Source: CAJGCS01 sp045589955 (lineage in GTDB: Bacteria; Bacillota_I; Bacilli_A; ML615J-28; CAG-313). From it: a DNA stretch of 42,756 bases. Position 1 is the first letter of the stretch, and each line of letters begins with the position of its first letter. Below, piece by piece: positions 7,488 through 16,731 of this stretch. The DNA is taken from the NCBI GenBank assembly GCA_045589955.1, contig JAZNQD010000014.1:1-42756 (forward strand), given 5' to 3'. The translations under genes and the position numbers were made by a program. The notes beneath the pieces were generated by a model, which saw nothing but the letters and a program-made list of their open reading frames with translations, made no database searches and was not told where the DNA came from.

Positions 7488-9339
7488 AAAACCTTATTTT
7501 ACAAGAAAAGATTTAATCGTTCTTTCTTTATCAATGTTTTATTCACTACTATTAATTTTTGTAGGTATTTGTCTATTAACTGGTGAAAGTAAAATCTTTT
7601 CAGAGAAAAATCCTATTTTAGCTTTAGGTGCTGGATTTAATTTTTATGGTTCAGATGCAGGTCTATCTGGTATTTTAATGCTAATTTTAATAGCATTATA
7701 TGTAACAGTTATTGTTTGTGGTATCTTATTTGCAAGAAGATATACTCTTGTTAATGGATATAAACCTTATAACTGGAGAGCATTTATTGCTTATTTTGTT
7801 ATTATTGTTGCATCAGTTATTTTATCTGTTGGTGTTGGTAGCGCTGTACATTTATTAATTGGTGTGCTTAGTGGAAAAGATTTCATTACTGAAGTTCTTC
7901 CAGATTTTGCTAACTTATTCTCATATGTTGGACAAGCACTTGCTTTAACAACAATGATTTATCTAGTTCTTGCAACATTAATTGGTGGTGTATTAATGTT
8001 TGTTGTTAACTTTATTTTAGTTGACAAACCATTCAAAATGTTTGATAAGAAAAATGAACCAATTATTGATGATGAAATTGAAGTTGAAAATAATAGTGTA
8101 TTAGACAGCTTCGATGTTAATGAAAGTGAACTTAATGCTACTAACAACGTTAATGGTGTAGGTGGCGCTGGTGGTGCCGGTGGTGCTGGTACTGGTGAAG
8201 GTGCATTTAGCCTTGACAATACAGTTGAAGCATTAGACGATCGCGAAAGAGTATTCCCTGAACTTTCAAAAATGGACGTTCAATACGAAGGATACGCGGT
8301 TGAAAAAATTGCTACTGATGATGTTACATTAGATGAATTATGTACTAAATTTAGAAATTACCTTGCTAAAGAAGAAGGATTATACTTCGAAGAAGATACA
8401 ATTCGTTTCTTCATTAGTGGTCTTGGTACATCACACTTCCAAATCCTTGAAGGTTTAAGTGGTACTGGTAAATCAAGTTTACCTCGTTACTTTGCGAAGT
8501 TTACTAACAGTAACGTATTATTCATGCCAGTTCAAGCAACATGGCGTGACAAAACTAACCTAGTAGGTTACTTTAATGAATTCTCAAAAAGATATGCAGA
8601 AACAGATTTCTTAACAGAATTATATCATGCAAACTATGATCCTGATAGATTACATTTCTTCGTACTAGATGAAATGAACATCTCTCGTGTTGAATACTAT
8701 TTTGCAGATTTATTATCTGTCTTAGAATATCCGGAAGATGAATGGAAATTACGTTTAATGCACTTCCCATTTGACTTCATTCCACCTGCAAGACTTTATG
8801 ATGGATGTATTAAAATCCCTAATAACTCATACTTTGTTGGTACAGCCAATAAGGATGACTCAACATTCACTATTACTGATAAAGTATATGACCGTGCTAT
8901 TACAATTGACTTTAGTTATCGTAATGCACCATTCAAAGTTAGTGAAGAAGTTTCAACAATTAACTTAAGTGCTTCTAAATTCCATTCTTTAATTAAAGAA
9001 GCAAAGGAAGCTACTGAAAATCACTTAACTTCTGAAGATTATGAAAAAATTGAAAAATTGACAAATTTCATTTACGAATCATTTGATATCACATTCGGTA
9101 ACCGTATCTTAAACCAAATCGAAAATTTAGTTCCAGTATTTGTTGCCTGTGGTGGTACAAAAGAAGATGCTTTAGACTTCTTACTTTCTCGTAAAGTATT
9201 AGCTAAAGTTGAAGGTCGTTTCGAAGAATATGTTAAAGATGCGTTAAAACAATTCTTAACATTATTAAATAAAACTTATGGTAAAGGCGTATTTAAACGT
9301 TGTGAAGCAACTGTTAATAGTTTAATGCGTAGGTTATAA
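7480..9339 (+). CDS. Membrane-anchored McrB-type AAA+ ATPase
   Basis: A 619-residue fusion. Four hydrophobic TM segments fill the N-terminus (about 12-32, 58-82, 101-128, 150-180). An acidic stretch and a Gly/Ala-rich linker (about 225-242, VGGAGGAGGAG) follow. The rest is an AAA+ domain: Walker A LSGTGKSS with K331, Walker B LDEMN (D397, E398), sensor-1 N457 in GTANKDDS and R472 in DRA. The DEMN motif and the residues after it mark the McrB/AAA_5 branch, which normally couples nucleotide hydrolysis to a nuclease partner. Here the motor is tied to the membrane inside a surface-protein operon. Placement of the AAA+ domain in the cytoplasm follows from the even TM count. It overlaps sipW by 8 bp and ends 1 nt before its likely partner. 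Confidence 0.85.
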   Translation: MLKKPYFTRKDLIVLSLSMFYSLLLIFVGICLLTGESKIFSEKNPILALGAGFNFYGSDAGLSGILMLILIALYVTVIVCGILFARRYTLVNGYKPYNWRAFIAYFVIIVASVILSVGVGSAVHLLIGVLSGKDFITEVLPDFANLFSYVGQALALTTMIYLVLATLIGGVLMFVVNFILVDKPFKMFDKKNEPIIDDEIEVENNSVLDSFDVNESELNATNNVNGVGGAGGAGGAGTGEGAFSLDNTVEALDDRERVFPELSKMDVQYEGYAVEKIATDDVTLDELCTKFRNYLAKEEGLYFEEDTIRFFISGLGTSHFQILEGLSGTGKSSLPRYFAKFTNSNVLFMPVQATWRDKTNLVGYFNEFSKRYAETDFLTELYHANYDPDRLHFFVLDEMNISRVEYYFADLLSVLEYPEDEWKLRLMHFPFDFIPPARLYDGCIKIPNNSYFVGTANKDDSTFTITDKVYDRAITIDFSYRNAPFKVSEEVSTINLSASKFHSLIKEAKEATENHLTSEDYEKIEKLTNFIYESFDITFGNRILNQIENLVPVFVACGGTKEDALDFLLSRKVLAKVEGRFEEYVKDALKQFLTLLNKTYGKGVFKRCEATVNSLMRRL

Positions 9340-9340
9340 T

Positions 9341-10705
9341 ATGAAAATTCTCGAAAAACAAATGTTATCAGAAAACATTAACTTAATCCGTGATTTTGTT
9401 AATGATAATGATAATTGTATAACAAAAGTATATGAAAATATTAATAATTTTAATAACTCGAGTTTACAATCATTGTCGTATGAGAATGACATAAAGTTTT
9501 TAGATGAACTTTCATTTATATTAAGTGTTATTGCATCAATCGTAGCACGTCCTACAATTAATACAACTACTGAAAACGTAATATTACGTCAAGACCAAGC
9601 TCCTTCAATTCAACCAGAGCATTATCAAAAAATCTTTAAAGATGTTCAATTATGGAAACGTAAAAAAGCTGAAATTCTTCCTGAATATGTTCACTACTCA
9701 CAAAGTATTGATAAAATTGAAACCTACGAAAACTGTTTCGTTGTTATGCTAATTGATGCTATTCATGAAGAAATTAATCGCTATTATGATTTCTATGTTA
9801 TGCAACTTAAGACATATGATCGACTTAACAATGTTTCATTAACAGTCGATGATGCTTATAGTGCTTTATTAAAAGTTGAAAAACTACTTAAGCGTATTAA
9901 GTATATTAAGAATTCTTACTTTTATAAAAGAATTTCTAAAGTTAAATTTAAAATGCAAAATATTAAATTAACTAATATCTTATTACACAATCGTCTTTAT
10001 AACTACTGTTATAAATTCTATCTTAAGTTAAAAGCATACTCTCAAGGAGCTAAACTTTCAAATGAATTTAATTTATATTATTTCTTCTTACTTTTAAAAG
10101 TACTTAATAAAAATGATTATGTTCTTGAATTAGAAGAAGAATTTGATAATTTAACATTACAAAAGAACGAAAAATTTAAACTTCCAAACCTTGTGTTTAG
10201 AAAAGAAGATTTCGTTATTACTCTTAAGAAAGAAAAGTTTGGTTATATTGTGGAAATCATTTCTAACCAACTTAAGAAGAGTCGTAATTTCGTCTCTAGA
10301 AACTATCTAACATTTGATGTTGAACATACATTTAATGATACAAGATCACTTGTTCGTACTGATTATTTTGAAAACAAGAAGTTCTTAAATATTGATAGTT
10401 TATCAATTAGAGGTCGTTCTTTTGTGAACAATGATAATTCATTAGAAATTGTTGAGGAAAACCCTGGTACAGAAATTGAATTACTTGAACGCTGGTTAGC
10501 TGAAAAGACAACAACAGTAGAGGCAAGTAAAACAGTTTATGAAAGATTCTGTCCAATCTGTAAGAGTAAAGACATTTACTTTGAAAGAAACAATCATAAT
10601 TGTATGAACTGTAAATCTAAGTATACTTTCTACAAAGATGATATGGATAAAGAATTTGTATGGTTTATCTCTTTAGGAGGCCAAGTATGGAAGAAAAAGA
10701 ATTAA
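9341..10705 (+). CDS. DUF2357-like McrB-partner protein with zinc ribbon
   Basis: A 454-residue soluble, Lys-rich, mainly alpha-helical protein. The stretch IETYENCFVVMLI (about 126-138) resembles the ETYENRFV motif of DUF2357 proteins, which are encoded next to McrB-like ATPases; here Cys replaces the usual Arg. A C-terminal zinc ribbon has C404-x2-C407 and C421-x2-C424. I cannot find a convincing PD-(D/E)xK nuclease motif, so it may be an adaptor rather than a nuclease. It starts 1 nt after the AAA+ stop, and its end overlaps the ABC ATPase gene by 19 bp. The family assignment is a pattern match by eye. Confidence 0.6.
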   Translation: MKILEKQMLSENINLIRDFVNDNDNCITKVYENINNFNNSSLQSLSYENDIKFLDELSFILSVIASIVARPTINTTTENVILRQDQAPSIQPEHYQKIFKDVQLWKRKKAEILPEYVHYSQSIDKIETYENCFVVMLIDAIHEEINRYYDFYVMQLKTYDRLNNVSLTVDDAYSALLKVEKLLKRIKYIKNSYFYKRISKVKFKMQNIKLTNILLHNRLYNYCYKFYLKLKAYSQGAKLSNEFNLYYFFLLLKVLNKNDYVLELEEEFDNLTLQKNEKFKLPNLVFRKEDFVITLKKEKFGYIVEIISNQLKKSRNFVSRNYLTFDVEHTFNDTRSLVRTDYFENKKFLNIDSLSIRGRSFVNNDNSLEIVEENPGTEIELLERWLAEKTTTVEASKTVYERFCPICKSKDIYFERNNHNCMNCKSKYTFYKDDMDKEFVWFISLGGQVWKKKN

Positions 10706-11445
10706 TACCCGCAGTTGTTATTGAAGATTTATATAAATCTTATGGTAAAAAACAAGTATTAAAAGGTTTAAGCCTTACAGCCTACAAGGGAGAGATGATT
10801 GGTTTCATCGGCCGAAATGGGGTTGGTAAATCAACTACTATTGATTGTGTTATCGGTGCTAAAAAATATGATAAAGGTAAAATTGTTATCAACGGATATG
10901 ATAACGTTAAAGAAGCAATTCTTGCGAAATATTCGTTTGGTTATGTTGCCAGTGAACCAACTTGTTATGATGTTATGACAGGTTATGATTACTTAGAATT
11001 CATTGCTAGTATTTATCAAATTAGCGAAGGTGAGTTTAAACAAAACTACACTTACCTTTGTAAAAGATTATTACTAGACCTAAATGAACTAAAAAATCCA
11101 ATTTCAGGTTACTCACATGGGATGAAGCAAAAACTTTGCCTTGCTGCAAGCTTACTTCATAACCCAGAAATCTGGATTCTCGATGAACCGACTGTTGGTT
11201 TGGATATTATGGCAACAGAAGAATTAAAAAAGATGATGAGAGAATATGCAAACCACGGTAAATGTGTATTTATTACAAGTCATAATATCGAACTTGTATC
11301 AAAAATATGCGACCGTGTGGCAATAATTAATGAAGGAAAAGTTGTAGAATTGATCGATTTAGTTAAAAATCCGAACAAACGTCTACAAATTTCAAGAATT
11401 TTCTTGGAAACATTCGGAGGAAATAGTGCTAAATCTTCTTTATAA
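10687..11445 (+). CDS. ABC transporter ATP-binding protein
   Basis: A 252-residue nucleotide-binding subunit. Walker A is GRNGVGKST, the signature is YSHGMKQK in place of LSGGQ, Walker B is IWILDEPTVGLD and the switch His lies in TSHNIE. The YSHGM signature is common in ABC-2 type exporters of the CcmA group. The ATG at 10687 is chosen because AGGAGG at 10675-10680 precedes it; a start at 10660 would lie upstream of that ribosome site. It overlaps the upstream gene by 19 bp and the permease by 20 bp, so the pair is translationally linked. The substrate is unknown. Confidence 0.92.
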   Translation: MEEKELIPAVVIEDLYKSYGKKQVLKGLSLTAYKGEMIGFIGRNGVGKSTTIDCVIGAKKYDKGKIVINGYDNVKEAILAKYSFGYVASEPTCYDVMTGYDYLEFIASIYQISEGEFKQNYTYLCKRLLLDLNELKNPISGYSHGMKQKLCLAASLLHNPEIWILDEPTVGLDIMATEELKKMMREYANHGKCVFITSHNIELVSKICDRVAIINEGKVVELIDLVKNPNKRLQISRIFLETFGGNSAKSSL

Positions 11446-13018
11446 AGATTTTAAATTACTATTTTCATCTGACAAAGGAAAAGGTCAAAAAATTCTCTCA
11501 TTAGCATTTTCAATTATTTTTATCGGTTTGTTTGTTGCAATAGAAGTATTCATATTTAATATGGTATTTCAAAAGATTGAAAGAATACAATATGCAGATA
11601 AAGCATTCGTTACTGTCTTTTTAGTAATCATTTCTTTAGTTTTGATTATTATGGAAGTTGGACGTGCTCATAAACTTTTCTTTGATGAAAGAGATATTAA
11701 TCAACTTACTCGTTGCCCTGTAACAAGTAGTGAGATTATAACTTCTAAAATTGTATTCTTGTTCATTATGCACTATGCGACAAGTTTTGTATTTGTATAT
11801 CCCATCTTTATTTCTTATGGGGTATTAGTAGGTAGAACACCTTGGTATTATTTTATAACAATTTTTTATCCAGCTCTTACTTTCTTCTTTGAAGTTGGAA
11901 TTTCGCTATTATTTGTTTATCCTTATAAACTTATTAAAGATTTCTTAAAGAAACATATAATTGTAGAACTTGTTATAAGTATTTTACTAATGATTGTTTT
12001 ACTATATGTTTATTCATTTGTATTAAATATTTTCATGGAACTTGTTGCTAATAATAGCATGAGTGCCCTCTTTACGGTGTCAAACATCGATAAATTAATT
12101 AGCTTGAGAAAATATTTAGTACCTGTCAATTTCATAATTGACTTATTCGTTGAATACGAATTTAAAAATATTTTTGTGATGGTGGCAATACTTATTGGAA
12201 CATTTGTTTTAGGTGTTACCGTTTGTATTGTTGGCTATCAATACTTTAGAAATGTAACTCATAGTACACCTAAAGTTAAGAAAGAAAGAAAAATTAAGAT
12301 TAAGAGTGTAACAAAGGCTTTAATAAATAAAGAAATTACCCTTATTTTTAAAGATCCTAACTACATTTTCTCTTTCTCTGGTATCTTATTTTCAATGCCT
12401 TTCTTCATGTATTTAGTTATTTCGGCAATTAACCAAATCTTTACGAATGGTATATTCTTATATTATATTCAAATGTTACCTTCGTTTTTACCACTTGTAA
12501 ATATATTATTAATAATGATGTTTACAGTTATTGTTAATAGTGGAGCTAATCGTTACATTTCCATGGAAGCTAAAACAATAAGAATAATTAAATCAATTCC
12601 GGTAAATCATCGAAAGCAATTAATCATTAAAGTGTTAATTCCTTTCACCTTATCTTCAATTTCTTTAATTATCTCATTACTTGTTTTAGTAACTACAGGA
12701 ATTATTAACTTCCTTACTTTTGTATTTGCCTTATTATTTGCCTTTATTTTACTTGCAATCTTCTGTATGGTTTCTTTAATTGAAGAATTAAATATTCGTA
12801 ATAATAAAGCAAAACAAACAACTTTATCAACTTTGGTAAGCTATGCTATTCCCATTGGCTTTTTCTTAATATCAGTATTATTAGCTTATATTAAAGTACA
12901 TTTTGTACTTGTTAATATAATTAGTTTAATACTTCTATTATTAATAACTGCCGGAGTTGTTGTTTACTTGATATTTAATATCGATCGTAAATTTATGGAA
13001 TTGGAAGTGATCAATTAA
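11426..13018 (+). CDS. ABC-2 type permease, large
   Basis: A 530-residue polytopic membrane protein with about twelve hydrophobic segments and a basic loop near the middle (about 283-300). That is roughly twice a single ABC-2 permease and suggests two fused halves. It uses a GTG start at 11426 with CGGAGG at 11415-11420, inside the 3' end of the ATPase gene. Its stop shares one base with the next start (TAATG). As the only permease beside a single ATPase it likely forms a 2+1 exporter. Cargo could be surface components of this operon or lipid/peptide; the sequence does not decide. Confidence 0.85.
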   Translation: MLNLLYKDFKLLFSSDKGKGQKILSLAFSIIFIGLFVAIEVFIFNMVFQKIERIQYADKAFVTVFLVIISLVLIIMEVGRAHKLFFDERDINQLTRCPVTSSEIITSKIVFLFIMHYATSFVFVYPIFISYGVLVGRTPWYYFITIFYPALTFFFEVGISLLFVYPYKLIKDFLKKHIIVELVISILLMIVLLYVYSFVLNIFMELVANNSMSALFTVSNIDKLISLRKYLVPVNFIIDLFVEYEFKNIFVMVAILIGTFVLGVTVCIVGYQYFRNVTHSTPKVKKERKIKIKSVTKALINKEITLIFKDPNYIFSFSGILFSMPFFMYLVISAINQIFTNGIFLYYIQMLPSFLPLVNILLIMMFTVIVNSGANRYISMEAKTIRIIKSIPVNHRKQLIIKVLIPFTLSSISLIISLLVLVTTGIINFLTFVFALLFAFILLAIFCMVSLIEELNIRNNKAKQTTLSTLVSYAIPIGFFLISVLLAYIKVHFVLVNIISLILLLLITAGVVVYLIFNIDRKFMELEVIN

Positions 13019-15483
13019 TGGGCAAGAAGAACTTAATTATCTTATTAATGATTCCTTTTATTATTGCATTACTTTCAATTGTTACCGCAAACATAACTAT
13101 TAATGTTATTGATAAAGACATTTTAGGGATAAAATGGAATTATAATGAAATTGAAACATATAAGCATGTTCCTGGTAAATACTATGAACTAAATGCTACA
13201 CCAATTACAGAAAATAACATTAGTTATGGGGCAGTTAATTTACTTGAATGGGAAGTAAAAAACAAAGATGGTAGCATTCTTGAACCACTTGCGGAAATAA
13301 TCTACCAAAATGGTCGTTATTTCTTAACAACAAAGGGGTTAGGAGAAGTAATTGTTACATGTCGAAATGTAAATGGAAACGTTTCGAAATCCTTTACCGC
13401 ATTAATCTATGATGCTGGTGCGGTACTTGCTTACCCTAAGGTAAGTGCATCAGGCACAAATATTGATTCAACAATCTATTATGGTACTTATGATCTATCA
13501 GGTGGTAACAAAGTAGGTGCTAAAATTGCTCTTAATGTTGTTGCTACACAAGATAAACTTTATGATGGCTTGCGTTATTATGATGTATCAAGTAATATTA
13601 CAATTGATGAAAAAAATCATGTTGTAAGTATTATTGGTACTGGAGATGCTTACTTCTCTATTACATCTGATGCTGATGAAGGTATTACCCCTTTTACATA
13701 TCGCTTTAGAATTGTTGAAAATGGTGTTAATGTTTATACTTATGATGATTTGTTATATTGTACAAATCAATCAGAAAATGGTGAAATTGTTGTTTTAAGA
13801 AAATCATTTGAATCAACTGCTCATGCTCTTGATGCAAATGGAAATTTAGTTGCAAATAACATTGAAGTATTTGGTCACTATACTAAACGTGGTGATAAAT
13901 ATAGTTATAGTTTCTCCTTAGGGAAAAAAGAATTATATGATTTTGAAACAACCTTCAATCAAAACTTTATAACTGAATGGAACAATTTTGCCAAGACAAA
14001 TAAAGATTATCAAGAAATAACTAATCGTGTTAATGTTGGATTACGTGTTCAAAAAGATTTCTATGGTAATGGTTATACAATTAATATGCATAACCTAGCA
14101 TATCCGTACGAAGAACAACAACTTAATATTGATGGCGTTACTTCAATTATTCCTGTCCTAACATCAGAAAACAAGTTTAGAGGGCCACTTCCTTTCTATA
14201 CTTTAGGCGACCCAAACAAACTTCCACTTGTAACTGCTTATGGACAAGATAATATTGGTATGTATGTTGATGGTGATAATATCACTATTAATGACTTAGA
14301 ACTTAAAAACTGTGACTTTGGTAATTCCCTTGCAAACTTAGAATACACTGGAACTGTAATGGAATTAAATGGTGATAATATCACTATTCAAAATTCACGT
14401 TTATCAAATGGTAAAAATGTATTAAGAAGTTTCTCTAATGATAATGTTCGTATTTATAATTCAATGTTATCATATGCAATGAACTTCCTAATCACAACCG
14501 GTTCAAATAAATTTATTCCTGTTGATGGAGAAGTTGTTAAATCATTTATTGAAAACAGTGGAACTGTAAAAGATGAAAAAATTAATGTATTCCTTAAAGC
14601 TCAAGCTGAAGGTGACAATATCTTAAATTACTTCATTTCGGCAAGCTTCACTGATAAAAAGGCTATGAAAGATTCCGTTATGTCTTTACAAAATGCCTTA
14701 AATGATATTTCCTTACTTTACGATGAAAATGGTTCGGTAATTTATGATGGAACGATGACGATTGAAGACACATTGTTCTATCGTAGTGGTATTGCCTCAA
14801 TTTCACTGGACTCTTACTTTAATGGTCCATTCCTATATTCAGCCATTCCTTCGGCAGTAACAGCTTTACTTGATATGTTTACTGATCAAACAACAGGTAT
14901 TAAATTAATTCCGATTATTCCAACAGAAATTTCTGGTTTAGCTTATCCAGTTAAAGTCTCTTTGGAAGGATCAACTGAATTCTATGACCAAAAATCATTA
15001 CATGATATTGATTTAAATGGTCTAATTAATGAAAACATGTCAGAAATCGCATCAGGTACTGGTATGTTAGACGAAGATAAATTAATCACTATTGACCATG
15101 TCTTCCCAGTTAAATCATTACTTTCTTCAATTGGTTCTAGTTGTATAAGTAATATAAAAACTGAAGATGGTGCCAACAAACAATACATTTCGATTCCAAT
15201 CGTTAAGTATGGTGGCGGTGGTAATTTATCAGTTTATGATGCATCTAAATTAGATAATGATTATATTAAAGATGATTTATCTTTAAGTTTCTTAGATTCA
15301 TATTTGAACTTACCTGTTGGCGACAACTTCCTTGTTCAAATGCAAAATATGATTCTAAAAACAGTTACTACTGTTACTGGTTATGAACCTTTTGTGTTTA
15401 CTTGTACTGAAAGAGGACACTTATATGGTCAAGCTCCAAGCATTAGTAAATTAAAAGAAAATTTCAAGGAGGACAGTAAATGA
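13018..15483 (+). CDS. Large membrane-anchored surface protein with beta-helix region
   Basis: An 821-residue protein. A hydrophobic segment (about 5-28) acts as signal anchor or uncleaved signal; no lipobox or LPxTG is visible. The first ~240 residues are beta-rich and look Ig-like (Big-type phrases such as GEVIVTCRN and DAYFSITSD). Residues about 415-490 contain short repeats with Asn ladders, GDNITIND, GDNITIQN and NDNVRIYN, typical of right-handed parallel beta-helices. A 20-nt identical word recurs at 14270-14289 and 14369-14388, one 33-codon step apart. The C-terminus is unrecognised. It overlaps the permease by 1 nt and the lipoprotein gene by 4 bp. A scaffold or carbohydrate-binding role outside the cell is inferred. 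Confidence 0.75.
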   Translation: MGKKNLIILLMIPFIIALLSIVTANITINVIDKDILGIKWNYNEIETYKHVPGKYYELNATPITENNISYGAVNLLEWEVKNKDGSILEPLAEIIYQNGRYFLTTKGLGEVIVTCRNVNGNVSKSFTALIYDAGAVLAYPKVSASGTNIDSTIYYGTYDLSGGNKVGAKIALNVVATQDKLYDGLRYYDVSSNITIDEKNHVVSIIGTGDAYFSITSDADEGITPFTYRFRIVENGVNVYTYDDLLYCTNQSENGEIVVLRKSFESTAHALDANGNLVANNIEVFGHYTKRGDKYSYSFSLGKKELYDFETTFNQNFITEWNNFAKTNKDYQEITNRVNVGLRVQKDFYGNGYTINMHNLAYPYEEQQLNIDGVTSIIPVLTSENKFRGPLPFYTLGDPNKLPLVTAYGQDNIGMYVDGDNITINDLELKNCDFGNSLANLEYTGTVMELNGDNITIQNSRLSNGKNVLRSFSNDNVRIYNSMLSYAMNFLITTGSNKFIPVDGEVVKSFIENSGTVKDEKINVFLKAQAEGDNILNYFISASFTDKKAMKDSVMSLQNALNDISLLYDENGSVIYDGTMTIEDTLFYRSGIASISLDSYFNGPFLYSAIPSAVTALLDMFTDQTTGIKLIPIIPTEISGLAYPVKVSLEGSTEFYDQKSLHDIDLNGLINENMSEIASGTGMLDEDKLITIDHVFPVKSLLSSIGSSCISNIKTEDGANKQYISIPIVKYGGGGNLSVYDASKLDNDYIKDDLSLSFLDSYLNLPVGDNFLVQMQNMILKTVTTVTGYEPFVFTCTERGHLYGQAPSISKLKENFKEDSK

Positions 15484-16592
15484 AAAAGACATTAATGATT
15501 TTTCTACTAGGTTTTGTTTTATTTACCCTTACAGGATGTGGTTCATTCTTTGAAGAAGAAGAAGCATTGTTAATTCAAAAAATTGAATACGATGTTTTAG
15601 AAGAAGAAAGCAAAACTCGAGTTACTGTATTATACTTAAACGAAGATAAGAAACCTGATGTATTCTATATTCCTCATGGCGTTCCTGGAGAAGAAGGTCC
15701 AATTGGTATTCCTGGTAATGGTATTGAATCAATTGAATATGAATATTCTAAAGATGGTTTTAATACCGAAATTAAAGTTAATTACACTGACAAAACAGTT
15801 GAACCAACCGTTTTTAAGATTCCAAATGGTCGTTCAGTTTCTGGTGTCAGAAGCGAAACAGATCGTGCAACTGGAAACACTTTAATGTACTTACAATATA
15901 GTGATGGCACTGAATCAGAACAAATTGTTATTCGTAAGGGTGTTGACGGTAATAGCATTATTGGTTATGATCAAGTAATTAATGAAGATTTAAGTGTTAC
16001 TTTAACATTCCAATGCTCACAATCTGATGACGTTGTAATCACAATTCCAGCACCACTTCAAGGGGAAAAAGGGGTTGGTGTTGATTCAATGATCGCAACT
16101 GAAACAAAATCAGAATACAAAATAACAGTTAAATATACAGATGGACATGAAGAAACTTTAACATTCACAAGACCAAAAGATCCAAATACTTGGTCAATAG
16201 GTAGTGAAAAACCTCGTGATTCTGAAGGCGATGAAGGAGATTTCTTCTTTGACACTTACCATCATACAATTTACTGTAAAGAAAATGGAACTTGGGTTGA
16301 AATCGTTGACTTTGATGGAAGTGATGAATACTACTCAGTAACATTCTATTTAAATGACTCAGGTGATGCACCTGCATCAATGCCTCCATACACATTTAGT
16401 ACTTACCAAATTAAAAATGGCGAATATTTTAGTACTGAACATGGAGCAATTCCTATTCCAACACGTACTGGTTATACATTCAAAGGATGGTATTTAACAA
16501 CTAACGTTACTCCGGTTAATGCGCCATTCACAGATTTTACTCCAGTATTTAGTGATTTAAAACTATATGCTTGTTGGGAAAAGAATAACTAA
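15480..16592 (+). CDS. Repeat-rich lipoprotein with collagen-like and InlB-type segments
   Basis: 370 residues, with a lipoprotein signal ending in lipobox LTGC. The body holds about five imperfect beta repeats of 35-60 residues, each opening like GIESIEYEY and closing like VFYIPHG, VFKIPNG or IVIRKG. A short collagen-like run GVPGEEGPIGIPGNG sits between the first two. After a linker, the C-terminus is an InlB B-type repeat (YTFKGWYLT ... LYACW). The build suggests a rod projecting from the membrane with a terminal binding module. The start follows CAAGGAGG (15465-15472) and overlaps the previous stop by 4 bp (ATGA). It is the last gene of the operon. Confidence 0.8.
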   Translation: MKKTLMIFLLGFVLFTLTGCGSFFEEEEALLIQKIEYDVLEEESKTRVTVLYLNEDKKPDVFYIPHGVPGEEGPIGIPGNGIESIEYEYSKDGFNTEIKVNYTDKTVEPTVFKIPNGRSVSGVRSETDRATGNTLMYLQYSDGTESEQIVIRKGVDGNSIIGYDQVINEDLSVTLTFQCSQSDDVVITIPAPLQGEKGVGVDSMIATETKSEYKITVKYTDGHEETLTFTRPKDPNTWSIGSEKPRDSEGDEGDFFFDTYHHTIYCKENGTWVEIVDFDGSDEYYSVTFYLNDSGDAPASMPPYTFSTYQIKNGEYFSTEHGAIPIPTRTGYTFKGWYLTTNVTPVNAPFTDFTPVFSDLKLYACWEKNN

Positions 16593-16604
16593 TAATTAAT
16601 ACTC

Positions 16605-16632
16605 AACCACAACTTTTTAGTTGTGGTTTTTT
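16605..16632 (+). terminator. Terminator of the surface-assembly operon
   Basis: AACCACAACT (16605-16614) pairs with AGTTGTGGTT (16619-16628) around a TTTT loop, followed by a T-run. A strong intrinsic terminator that closes the operon. Confidence 0.92.
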
Positions 16633-16666
16633 ATCAATAAGTAAACATTTTCATAATTTATTTTTA

Positions 16667-16694
16667 TTAACATTATCAAGAAAAGTGGTATAAT
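16667..16694 (+). promoter_or_regulatory. Promoter of typA
   Basis: TTAACA at 16667-16672, a 16-bp spacer and TATAAT at 16689-16694 with upstream TGg (extended -10). AAAGAGG at 16716-16722 serves the ATG at 16732. Confidence 0.7.
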
Positions 16695-16731
16695 GTCTAA
16701 GGAAAATCTTTATTAAAAGAGGTTAAATTGT

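Noticed and set aside
7959..8219. Minus-strand open frame rich in Pro and Ala opposite the AAA+ gene
   Set aside because: It is the mirror image of the Gly-rich linker coding sequence; no ribosome site, and the plus-strand gene is clear.
7480..10705. A plain McrBC-type restriction (defence) module
   Set aside because: The ATPase has four TM helices, the partner shows no visible nuclease site, and both genes are embedded by overlaps in a surface-protein operon, so a simple DNA-restriction role does not fit.
12000..13000. Sign of CRISPR, tRNA or insertion sequences anywhere in the window
   Set aside because: No regularly spaced repeats, no cloverleaf with CCA-type end and no transposase or terminal inverted repeats were found on either strand by reading.
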